From assembly GCA_963783045.1 (NCBI GenBank), contig CAWAMD010000002.1, forward strand, positions 669,407 through 733,406: DNA of 64,000 bases. Direction: 5' to 3'. The translations under genes were made by a program, and so were the position numbers. How positions within the stretch are numbered: the stretch's first letter is position 1; each line of letters opens with the position of its first letter. This stretch comes from CAWAMD01 sp963783045. GTDB lineage: Bacteria; Actinomycetota; Nitriliruptoria; Nitriliruptorales; Nitriliruptoraceae. This document shows positions 1-6,402 of the stretch, piece by piece. The notes below the pieces were generated by a model. It searched no databases. It was given only the letters and a program-made list of their open reading frames with translations, and had not been told where the DNA came from.

Positions 1-2
1 GG

Positions 3-854
3 TCGGTGATCGAGACGGGGCGGAAGACCATCAAGGGGGTCGCCGGCCTGGACCTCACCCAGCTGCTGGTCGGGTCGGAGGGGACGCTCGGGGTCGTGAC
101 GCGTATCCGCCTGCGGCTGCGCCCTCTGCCCGCCGGCTCGAGCACGATGGTGGCGTTCTTCCCGACGCTCGGCGCCGCCGGCGAGGCGGTGGCGGCGATC
201 ACCGCGTCCGGTCTGCAGCTCTCGCTGCTCGAGATCGTCGACCGCACCACGGTCGTGGCGATCGACGACTGGCGCAACATGGGGCTGGACCGCGACGCCG
301 CCGCACTGCTGCTGGCCCAGAGCGACAGCCCGCAGCCGCTGCGCCGGATCGAGATCGAACGCGCCGGCGGGCTGTGCGACGCTGCCGGCGCCAGCTACAC
401 GGCCGTTACCGACGACCCCCACGAGGCCGACGCCCTGCTGGAGGCCCGCCGGCTGGCCATCCCGGCGCTCGAGCGGCTCGGCCACACCCTGCTCGACAAC
501 GTCGGCGTCCCCCGCTCCAACATCCCGGCACTCATCGACCGCACCGAGCGGATCGCCGAGAAGCGGGGCGTGACCATCGGCAGCTTCGGCCATGCCGGCG
601 ACGGGAACATGCACCCGACGATCGTGCTGCCCCACGGCGACGAGGAGGCAGCCGGGGCGGGGCTCGGCGCCTTCGACGACCTCCTCCAGGCCGCGCTCGA
701 CCTCGGCGGCACCATCACCGGCGAGCACGGCGTCGGGTTCGTGAAGCAGCCCTTCCTCGAGCGCGAGATCGGCGCACGCAACTACGACCTGCAGCGGGCC
801 ATCAAGCACACCTTCGATCCCGACCATCTGCTCAACCCCGGCCGCTGGCTGTAG
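3..854 (+). CDS. FAD-linked oxidase, GlcD-like (C-terminal part, 5' truncated)
   Basis: The reading frame is open from the left edge of the window, so the FAD-binding N-terminus lies outside it. What remains is the end of the FAD-binding domain (LLVGSEGTLGVVTRIRLRLR) followed by the C-terminal FAD-oxidase cap. Family hallmarks are visible: GSFGHAGDGNMHP, in which the histidines sit near the flavin and substrate, ITGEHGVGFVK, and the terminal FDPDHLLNPGR. These match glycolate oxidase subunit D and D-lactate dehydrogenase proteins, which oxidise 2-hydroxyacids. The substrate cannot be decided from this part. It is an ordinary chromosomal gene and marks the flank of the accessory region to its right. 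Confidence 0.9.
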   Translation, partial: SVIETGRKTIKGVAGLDLTQLLVGSEGTLGVVTRIRLRLRPLPAGSSTMVAFFPTLGAAGEAVAAITASGLQLSLLEIVDRTTVVAIDDWRNMGLDRDAAALLLAQSDSPQPLRRIEIERAGGLCDAAGASYTAVTDDPHEADALLEARRLAIPALERLGHTLLDNVGVPRSNIPALIDRTERIAEKRGVTIGSFGHAGDGNMHPTIVLPHGDEEAAGAGLGAFDDLLQAALDLGGTITGEHGVGFVKQPFLEREIGARNYDLQRAIKHTFDPDHLLNPGRWL

Positions 855-1005
855 CAGGGGTGGCGGGCGAGGCAGGAGCGGCGGAGGCCGAGCGGTTCAC
901 CGCCCGGCGGCACCCATGGTGGTCGGCGGCGCTGCTCACCGTGCTGATCCGCGTGTTCGGAAGCGATCGAGCGTCCCGCACCGCCACCTCTCACGGAGGA
1001 CCACC

Positions 1006-1452
1006 TTGAGCCATTCGCTGTCTCGCACCGAGGAGCAATCGACCAGCGCGCCGACCGTGCTCTTCCTGTGCGTCCACAACGCCGGCCGCTCCCAGATGGC
1101 CGCCGGCTGGCTGCGCCACCTCGCCGGGGACCGGGTCGCGGTGCTCTCCGGCGGCTCCGAACCCGCGTCCGCCGTGAACCCCGTTGCGGTCGCCGCGATG
1201 CGCGAGGTCGGCATCGACATCACCCGGCAGACCCCGACCCGCTGGACCGACGCGACGATCGGGGCGGCCGACGTGGTCGTCACGATGGGTTGCGGGGACA
1301 CCTGCCCGGTCCTGCCCGGCCGTCGCTATCTCGACTGGGCCCTCGACGACCCGGCCGGGCAGCCGATCGAGGTGGTCCGCCCCATCCGCGACGAGATCGA
1401 ACGGCGGGTGCGGACCCTGATGGTCGAGCTCGGTGTCGAGCCGTCGGACTGA
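1006..1452 (+). CDS. arsC: Arsenate reductase ArsC, low-molecular-weight phosphatase fold
   Basis: This 148-residue protein carries the P-loop CVHNAGRS (CX5R), whose first cysteine attacks arsenate, near its N-terminus. Further along is TMGCGDTCP, which supplies two more cysteines and an acid; this block is typical of thioredoxin- or mycoredoxin-linked actinobacterial arsenate reductases. It would reduce As(V) to As(III) in the cytoplasm. I chose TTG at 1006 because GGAGG at 995-999 precedes it by six bases and upstream residues in the frame are not family-like. No ars regulator or arsenite pump is present within the window, so it appears to stand alone. The gene ends against a convergent antitoxin remnant. 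Confidence 0.88.
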   Translation: MSHSLSRTEEQSTSAPTVLFLCVHNAGRSQMAAGWLRHLAGDRVAVLSGGSEPASAVNPVAVAAMREVGIDITRQTPTRWTDATIGAADVVVTMGCGDTCPVLPGRRYLDWALDDPAGQPIEVVRPIRDEIERRVRTLMVELGVEPSD

Positions 1453-1454
1453 CC

Positions 1455-1622
1455 CTCGGGCAGGCGGGCAAGGGGCGAGCGGGTCTCGCGCACGTCGGCG
1501 ACGTACGCCACGAGCTTGGCGGCCAGAACGTTGCGCAGCTCGGCCACCACCGCGGCCAGCGGCAGCCGGTAGGCACAAGCGTGTGCCGCGAAGTCCGGCC
1601 GCGCGACAGACGCCTCCGACAT
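1455..1622 (-). pseudogene. 5' stub of an Xre/MbcA/ParS-type antitoxin (RES-Xre module)
   Basis: Reading leftwards from ATG at 1622 the first ~50 residues (starting MSEASVARPDFAAH) are nearly identical to the intact antitoxin starting at 15851. The ribosome site (GGAGGGACGATC before ATG) and the upstream stretch to about 1690 (ACAGGTCGGAT, ACACCC) also match the intact copy. Identity stops just after VADVRETR, and the frame then runs into the antisense of arsC, so the C-terminal half and the RES toxin are missing. It is a duplicated and truncated copy that retains its promoter region. Whether the stub is still transcribed is unknown. Confidence 0.75.
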
Positions 1623-1865
1623 GATCGTCCCTCCTGACACGTCCCCAGGACACCACAGGTCGGATGACACCCCCAATGCACCAACTGCTGGGGCAGTCGG
1701 GCGAACCAGGGCGGGCCACTCGTGCACTTCGAGCGCGTGCAGGAGCAGCTCGGCATGCTTCGCCGCTGCGGCTGAGGGCCGTCGGCCTGCCTGCCGACCA
1801 CACGCAAGGCCACTCCGGGCCTGGGCCCAACAGCCGGCAGCTGATCCGGCACGATCTGTTCGGTG

Positions 1866-2261
1866 TCACGTCGGCTGCTCGACCGGGACGGGCGCACTGC
1901 GGGCCAGCCTGCTGTCCAGGGTGAGCAGCACGGCGCCCAGCACCTCGGCGCACGCCACGTAGAGCCCATCGCGGAGCGCGACGTTGTGGCGCAGCGCCCA
2001 GGCGCGTTGCAGCAACGGGGTGATGGGGTAGCGCTCGACCGGGAGCCGAACGAGCCGCGCCACGGCCTGGTCGATCGCGGCAGCGTCTGTCACCCCCGCC
2101 CGCTCCAGGCGCCCCAGAGCGGAGAGCACCTCCGCGTCCAGGTGGGCCGGCGCAGCCAGGGTCGCGCCACGCATCGCCGTTGCCACGGCATCACCACGCA
2201 CAGAGCGGCGCAGCACCTCGACGACGGCTGACGCGTCGACGACCAGCAGCCGTGGGCTCAC
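1866..2261 (-). CDS. vapC: VapC-family PIN-domain ribonuclease toxin
   Basis: This 131-residue protein is a single PIN domain. The acidic residues that hold metal are in place: the Asp of LLVVDASAVVE near the N-terminus, DAEVLSAL around residue 44, LRDGLYVACAEV around residue 97 and LLTLDSRLA near the end. PIN toxins cleave tRNA or rRNA and stop translation. It starts at GTG 2261, which overlaps the stop codon of the preceding antitoxin gene (GTGA), so the two are translationally coupled. The length is normal for VapC and nothing suggests damage. Confidence 0.9.
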   Translation of the reverse strand: MSPRLLVVDASAVVEVLRRSVRGDAVATAMRGATLAAPAHLDAEVLSALGRLERAGVTDAAAIDQAVARLVRLPVERYPITPLLQRAWALRHNVALRDGLYVACAEVLGAVLLTLDSRLARSAPVPVEQPT

Positions 2262-2500
2262 GCAACGTCGGTATCCCGGCGGCCCTCCTCAACCAGCGTC
2301 ACGCTGTCGGGCCCCTCCGCCGGCAGCGGCGGGTCGGCGCGCACCTGGTCGAGCCAGTCGTCGAGCGCGGGAAGCGACGTATGGCGCCGCAGGACCTCGA
2401 TCACATAGGCCCGCAGGCTCATCCCAGCGGCCTCCGCACGGCGCACGAGCTCCTGGTGGGTGGGCTCGTCGAGATCGCGGATGTGCATGTTCACCGTCAT
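2258..2500 (-). CDS. vapB: Ribbon-helix-helix antitoxin of the VapC pair (FitA/VapB type)
   Basis: This 80-residue protein begins MTVNMHIRDLDEPTHQELV, followed by RAEAAGMSLRAYVIEVLRR. That is the strand-helix-helix of a FitA/VapB repressor; the acidic C-terminus (about residues 45-80) would wrap the PIN toxin. An in-frame extension upstream to 2692 exists, but it is arginine-rich noise crossing an att repeat, so ATG 2500 is preferred. A perfect 6-5-6 inverted repeat lies just upstream at 2509-2525, which fits autorepression by the toxin-antitoxin complex. It overlaps vapC by four bases. Confidence 0.85.
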   Translation of the reverse strand: MTVNMHIRDLDEPTHQELVRRAEAAGMSLRAYVIEVLRRHTSLPALDDWLDQVRADPPLPAEGPDSVTLVEEGRRDTDVA

Positions 2501-2508
2501 TGGACGAT

Positions 2509-2525
2509 GGTAGCAGTCCGCTACC
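2509..2525. promoter_or_regulatory. Inverted-repeat operator candidate for vapBC
   Basis: GGTAGC, a five-base spacer (AGTCC) and GCTACC form a perfect inverted repeat nine bases upstream of the antitoxin start. Its position and symmetry fit a site for a dimeric ribbon-helix-helix repressor. Binding is inference. Confidence 0.55.
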
Positions 2526-2566
2526 GTCAGCGGCCTGTCTCTCGGCGTTGCTGCCGACGGCGAGCG

Positions 2567-2607
2567 GCGAAGGTCGGGCGGCGAAGGTCGGGCGCGAAGG
2601 TCCGGCG
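2567..2607 (+). repeat. Short tandem repeat, about three 13-14 bp units
   Basis: GCGAAGGTCGGGCG occurs twice back to back (2567-2580 and 2581-2594), followed by a third degenerate copy, CGAAGGTCCGGCG. It lies between the vapBC operator and the left att repeat, in a stretch with no convincing gene. Confidence 0.6.
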
Positions 2608-2711
2608 GCCGCGACTTGTCACGAACATGGCCACGCGACCTTGGGCGATCCGCCAGGTCACGAGAGGCAAGAATTTGGCCTCTACCGTGCACGAGAGGGC
2701 CGAATTCGAGA

Positions 2712-2754
2712 AGCGCGCTGGGAGGGATTCGAACCCCCGGCCGCCTGGTCCGTA
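2712..2754 (-). repeat. att-like repeat, 3' half of an arginine tRNA (copy 1)
   Basis: Read on the minus strand this is a tRNA anticodon-arm 3' side, variable loop and T-arm (GGGGGTTCGAATCCCTC), ending in an acceptor strand without CCA. The same 43 bp recur at 5786-5828 with one mismatch. In copy 2 the anticodon region reads CTACGGA, which would be tRNA-Arg(ACG). The 5' half of the tRNA is absent here, so this is not a functional tRNA. A repeat of a tRNA 3' end at both edges of an integrase-bearing segment is the usual signature of attL/attR. Confidence 0.7.
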
Positions 2755-2855
2755 TGCATCAGTACTGGTTGCAGCGGCGTCCGAGGGCGTCCGCCGCGTC
2801 ATCACCTCCCCGCTTCTCGTCCGCACCAATCCGACCGCATGGGCTCGGATTGTCT

Positions 2856-3158
2856 CGCTCGGCTACCCCCACGAAGTCCCGCCATTACTCGACGACGTTC
2901 GGGGCGCTTCGCCAGGCCCGGGCCGACTACGCCCGCCGTCGCGCCCGCCGAGCCCGCGGCCTGGCCTCTCGGGGATCCCCCTCGTCGGGGCAGCCGCGAC
3001 CGACCGTGCCGCTCGGGCACTGGCGGTTCTGCGGCACGGGCTACCGGACGCCCGGAGACGCCTGGCTGGCCGAGTCCGCAGCTGCCCGTGCCCGTGAGCA
3101 CCGATCGCTGGCCCGCGAGACCACCCCGTCCGAACTGGCTGACCGCATCTGGATCTGA
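2856..3158 (+). pseudogene. C-terminal remnant of a RepSA-like replication initiator
   Basis: From about TKSRHYSTTFGALRQARADY to the stop, this frame resembles the end of the rolling-circle initiators of actinobacterial integrative elements (pSAM2 RepSA type): a Lys/Arg-rich stretch, then WRFCGTGYRTPGDAWLAES, AAARAREHR and an acidic end. The catalytic and upstream parts are missing; to the left the sequence becomes att repeat and unrelated DNA. The gene order rep-xis-int that follows is the standard order in these elements. The exact left limit is a guess. Confidence 0.6.
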
Positions 3159-3169
3159 GAGGAGAACCC

Positions 3170-3365
3170 ATGGAACGACTGCTGTTGAAGGCCGAGGAGG
3201 CCGCCGAACGTGCTCGGGCTCGGTCGCAGCAAGGTCTATGAGCTGATGGCCGCCGGCACGCTCGAGTCCGTGCGCATCGGCACCTCGCGGCGCATCCCGC
3301 AGGAGGCGCTGCACGAGTTCGTCCACAACCTGCGTGCCTCGATGCGGGAGGAGGTGGGCGCATGA
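3170..3365 (+). pseudogene. xis: Excisionase (MerR/Xis-type HTH), frameshifted
   Basis: Translation from ATG 3170 (preceded by GAGAGGAGAACCC) gives MERLLLKAEEAAE and then stops early at 3239. Removing one C near 3209 restores a clean frame, VLGLGRSKVYELMAAGTLES, then VRIGTSRRIPQEALHEF, ending at 3365. That is the compact helix-turn-helix excisionase found next to integrase in actinobacterial elements; it bends DNA for excision. The stop overlaps the next ATG (ATGA). It has either been inactivated by a 1-bp insertion or there is a base-calling error. Confidence 0.75.
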
Positions 3366-3571
3366 CTGACAGCCTCGATCAACAGGGGCTGGAGCGCCTC
3401 AAGGCCGGCTACCGGCTGCTCGAACGGCATCTCGTCGAGGAGCACGGCGTCCACGCCACCGGCAGCGCGAGCCGGCTGGAAGCCGCACACCAGGTCGCCC
3501 ACCGCCGCGAGGGCACCCGCTGGCACCTGAGGGACTGGGCTGCCGAGGCCGCAGCGCGCGAGGAAGGCTGA
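3362..3571 (+). CDS. Small protein between xis and int, unknown
   Basis: This 69-residue, charged, probably helical protein (MTDSLDQQGLERLKAGYRLL at the start) contains LERHLVEEHGVHATG and ends in a run of Ala/Glu/Arg. I do not recognise a named domain. It is coupled to xis by a 4-base overlap and followed three bases later by the integrase start, so it belongs to the same transcription unit of the element. Confidence 0.65.
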   Translation: MTDSLDQQGLERLKAGYRLLERHLVEEHGVHATGSASRLEAAHQVAHRREGTRWHLRDWAAEAAAREEG

Positions 3572-3573
3572 CC

Positions 3574-4721
3574 GTGGGGAAGCGACGCGGACATGGGGAG
3601 GGCTCGATCTACCAGCGGTCCTCGGACGGCCGGTGGGTCGGGTCCGTCCATCTCGGCTGGGAGGGTGGCAAGCGCCGCCGCAAGGTCGTCTACGGCAAGA
3701 GCCAGGGTGAGGTCGTCGACAAGATCGCGAAGCTGAAGGAGGAGGCTCGCAAGGGCCAGCTGCCGAAGCAGGGCAGGGTCACGGTCGAGGAGTTCCTCGA
3801 GCAGTGGCTGCGCGACTCGCTGCCTGGCACCGTGGCCGACTCGACGGCCGAGAGCTATGAGAGCCTGATCCGCCTCCACGTGCTGCCGGTGCTCGGGGCA
3901 AGCAGCTCGCGAAGCTGCAGCCTCAGGATGTGCAGCACCTGGTGGCGACGAAGCAGCGCGAGGGGCTCAGCGCCCGGACGGTGCAGTACATCCACGCGGT
4001 CCTGCGCCGGGCCCTGGGCGAGGCCGAAACCTGGGGTCTGGTCGGCCGCAACGTCGCGAAGCTCGTCCGCCCGCCGCAGGTCCGGAAGCCCGAGGTCCGC
4101 GCGCTGGACCGCGAGGAGGTCGCCGCGATGCTCAAGGCTGCCGAGAAGGAGCGGCTGTACCCGCTGATCTACACGGCGCTGACGACGGGGCTGCGGCTCG
4201 GTGAGCTGCTCGCGCTGACGTGGGGCGACATCGACCTCGACGCCGGGCAGCTGCACGTGAAGCGCACGCGCCGCCGCACGGGGACTGTCGCGCCTCCGAA
4301 GACGGACGCAGGGCGGCGGTCGGTCCCGCTGCCCGAGCCGACCCGTGAGGTGCTGCGGTCCCATCGTGAGACGCAGGCCGCCGAGCGCGCCGAGGCCTGC
4401 GCCTGGGAGCAGGTCGACCTCGTCTTCACAACGCAGGAGGGCCGTCCGCTGCTCCACCGCTTCGTGCAGCGGGTCTGGTACCGGGTGCTCGACAAGGCCG
4501 AAGTGGACCGCTGCGGCTTCCACCACCTGCGGAAGACGTACACGACGATGCTTGCGGAGAACGGCGTGCCGCCGCGCGCAGCCCAGCAGCTCCTCGGACA
4601 CTCAAACGTCCGGGTGACCTTGGAGGCGTACACCCATGTGTCAAAGCACGCGCTGGCCGAGGCCGCTAGCCATGTCGGCACGACCGTCGCAGGGATGGAC
4701 CAATCTGACACGAGCTCTTGA
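3574..4721 (+). pseudogene. int: Tyrosine recombinase integrase, frameshifted
   Basis: The first frame (GTG 3574) gives the Arm-type N-terminus HGEGSIYQRSSDGRWVGSVH and an SAM-like core-binding domain as far as LHVLPVLG. One base is missing in the GGGG run near 3896-3899. After it the next frame continues smoothly (KQLAKLQPQDVQHLVATKQ) through the catalytic domain to 4721. The catalytic residues are all visible: Arg in TTGLRLGELLALTW, HHLRKT, and LLGHSNVRVTLEAYTHV with the His and the nucleophilic Tyr. It would integrate the element at the tRNA-derived att site. As sequenced it cannot give a full-length protein. Confidence 0.85.
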
Positions 4722-4958
4722 TGAGCAAGCCGAGCTACTGGCGAATGTCTCGCGCGCCAAGCGCACGAATACCAAGAGTGCCCCACTCCCCTGCAGCGGC
4801 CATGGGGTGGTCACCGAGGCTGCTGACGGCCGAACAGACTGGAACGAACGACACAAGCGACATCACCGCGCCCTGGCCGCATTCTCCACACCGGGGCGCA
4901 CAACTTACCCACAGCCCGGCGACCCCCTGCTACGGGACACCCGACAGGTCCCCAAGGC

Positions 4959-4988
4959 TTGCCAACCTGTCTACGCTGCCGATATAGG
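4959..4988 (+). promoter_or_regulatory. Promoter for the ParE-like toxin-antitoxin pair
   Basis: TTGCCA at 4959-4964 and TATAGG at 4983-4988 are separated by 18 bases, a good sigma-70-like pair. A transcript would start near 4995, which argues for the antitoxin start at 5033 rather than the upstream ATG at 4991. The rest of 4722-5032 holds no gene I can support. Confidence 0.5.
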
Positions 4989-5032
4989 ACATGACTCGTC
5001 GGCGACGTGGCCCGAAGGGGGTGCATTCAAGT

Positions 5033-5353
5033 ATGTCTGCAGACGCCCTCCACCACGATGATTACGACTCCGTGGAGGTTGACTCCCCCCACGGCTTCAG
5101 CCAGATGCTTGCACGTGTCGAGCCGTACTTGAGCGAGGAAGGCCGTCAGGCCATGCACGCTGAGGTTGGTGAGGCACTCCTCCACACGATCGCAACCGGG
5201 AATGATGCGTACGTGAACAACGCGGTAGAGGCCTGGCATCGGACCCTCATGCTGAAGGCGCTCGGGACGGACCAGCACCTCGACGCTCAGGAGGAACCAG
5301 TCGACGAGGAGCCCATCTCCCTCGAGCAGATCCGCGCGCGCCGTCGGAAGTGA
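5033..5353 (+). CDS. Putative antitoxin partner of a ParE-like toxin
   Basis: This 106-residue acidic protein has a helical core (RQAMHAEVGEALLHTIATGN, then NNAVEAWHRTLMLKAL) and an acidic tail ending EQIRARRRK. Part of the helical core recalls small actinobacterial antitoxin-like families such as DUF6247, but I am not certain. The call rests mainly on position: it directly precedes and overlaps (GTGA) a RelE/ParE-fold gene. GGGGG at about 5017-5021 serves as the ribosome site for ATG 5033. The pair may stabilise the integrative element. Confidence 0.6.
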   Translation: MSADALHHDDYDSVEVDSPHGFSQMLARVEPYLSEEGRQAMHAEVGEALLHTIATGNDAYVNNAVEAWHRTLMLKALGTDQHLDAQEEPVDEEPISLEQIRARRRK

Positions 5354-5658
5354 CTCGCTACACCTTCATAGGCCGGGACGTTCTCGAGCAGATCGAGAGC
5401 CTCCCGGCCGACCTGTATGAACAGACTCTCGAGTCGCTGGAAGAGCTGGCCGTCGATCCAGAGAACAAGCGCAACGACTGGCAGTCGACGGTCCAGCCTT
5501 ACAAGGACGCGCGCTACGGACACACGTACTCGTTCGTCCCGGCGGACGGGCTGCTGCTCGTCTACACGGTTTATCAGGACTATCCCAAGGTGTGGCTGCG
5601 CCGGCTGATTCGGCTGGAGGATGAAATCGCCAAGATCCAGGACGAGGACGAGTCCTGA
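5350..5658 (+). CDS. RelE/ParE-fold toxin
   Basis: This 102-residue protein starts MTRYTFIGRDVLEQIESLP and has the small alpha-then-beta layout of the RelE/ParE superfamily. Features include a helical hairpin (YEQTLESLEELAVDP), the basic stretch YKDARYGHTYSFVPADG, then LLLVYTVYQDYPKVWLRRLI and the terminal strand. Such toxins either cleave mRNA on the ribosome or poison gyrase; the sequence does not say which. GTG 5350 overlaps the antitoxin stop. A strong hairpin terminator follows about 90 bases downstream. Confidence 0.7.
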   Translation: MTRYTFIGRDVLEQIESLPADLYEQTLESLEELAVDPENKRNDWQSTVQPYKDARYGHTYSFVPADGLLLVYTVYQDYPKVWLRRLIRLEDEIAKIQDEDES

Positions 5659-5750
5659 GACGGCGACATCGTTAAGGCCACTCTGCTGCCCATGGCTACA
5701 TCTGTGGCTATATCCGCCGCTGACGGACCCCCGGCTCCGGCCCCCCAAAT

Positions 5751-5783
5751 CGCGAAAACCCCCGCCTGAGCAGGGGTTTCGCG
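5751..5783. terminator. Hairpin terminator after the ParE-like pair
   Basis: CGCGAAAACCCC (5751-5762) pairs with GGGGTTTCGCG (5773-5783) with one bulged A and a 10-base loop. The A-run and T-run inside the stem would allow it to act from both sides. It directly precedes att copy 2. Confidence 0.65.
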
Positions 5784-5785
5784 GT

Positions 5786-5828
5786 AGCGCGCTGGGAGGG
5801 ATTCGAACCCCCGGCCGCCTGATCCGTA
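5786..5828 (-). repeat. att-like repeat, 3' half of tRNA-Arg(ACG) (copy 2)
   Basis: This stretch has 42 of 43 bases identical to 2712-2754. On the minus strand it reads CTACGGATCAGGCGGCC and then the T-arm GGGGGTTCGAATCCCTC. The 5' half that should follow is replaced by the 103-bp repeat beginning at 5828, so no intact tRNA exists here. The integrase lies inside the two copies. Confidence 0.7.
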
Positions 5829-5930
5829 GTTCAGAAATGAGGCTCGAACCCAGCGAATCTCGTCGAATCCAGCGTGTCGACCGTGCTCCCGGGCACCGGT
5901 GGTGGGCATGATTTGTCACGACTTGGCACG
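5828..5930. repeat. 103-bp direct repeat, copy 1
   Basis: This 103-bp stretch recurs at 14615-14717 with three mismatches. It contains a small hairpin (GTGC, TCCCGG, GCAC) and the near-duplicated words TTGTCACGACTTGGCACG. In both places it is followed on its right by the 3' end of a RES toxin gene. Its left limit coincides exactly with the end of the att repeat. Confidence 0.85.
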
Positions 5931-5944
5931 ACGCCGGGCCGGGG

Positions 5945-6262
5945 GTGCAGGCGCAGGTCGTTCGGGCGCTGGCGTTCAGGCGCCGCTGTCGTCGCGCTAC
6001 CGCAGCCGGCGGTGCGGACAACGTCCGGGTCGTCTAGGTGACCGGGACAGCGTCCTCGTCGCGCGGTCGCACGTCGTCGGCGGGCTGGCCGGAGAGCGCC
6101 ACGTCGCTCGACTCGTCGCCGTCCCGTGACTGGCAGACGATCTCGTCGGACGGGCGGCGTGCCGCTGGCCTCACTGCAGCCGTGTATGTAGTGGATGCGC
6201 GCCTTGGGGACGCGCGAGCCGGATGCCTACAACGTCGAGATCCTCAAGCGCAGGCATCCCCC
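5945..6262 (-). pseudogene. Decayed 3' end of a RES-domain toxin gene
   Basis: On the minus strand, LEDLDVVGIRLARPQG (around 6210-6262) matches LEDLDAAAIRLSAPRA of the intact RES toxin at 14743-15462. In another frame, DEIVCQSRDGDESSDVAL followed by PADDVRPRDEDAVP (around 6030-6150) matches DGIVYRSRFGDELTNVAL and PAGDSRLRDEDAAP. The two segments are out of frame and the N-terminal two thirds are missing. Together with the 103-bp repeat this shows that a second RES gene once stood here and was broken where the Rhs gene now begins. Confidence 0.75.
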
Positions 6263-6402
6263 TCGCGAGAAACGGCCGGCCATCTGGCCGGTGAATATGG
6301 TCCGTTGTGGTCATTGCGTGGCAGCCGCGGAGCGCGTCAGGGTGGGTGCTGCGCGTGGCGGGGGCCGCTCGCCGGGAGTGGCGGCACGCGGAGGGGGATG
6401 TG

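Noticed and set aside
2712..2830. Complete tRNA gene on the minus strand
   Set aside because: Only the 3' half is present; no D-arm or matching 5' acceptor strand follows, and CCA is absent.
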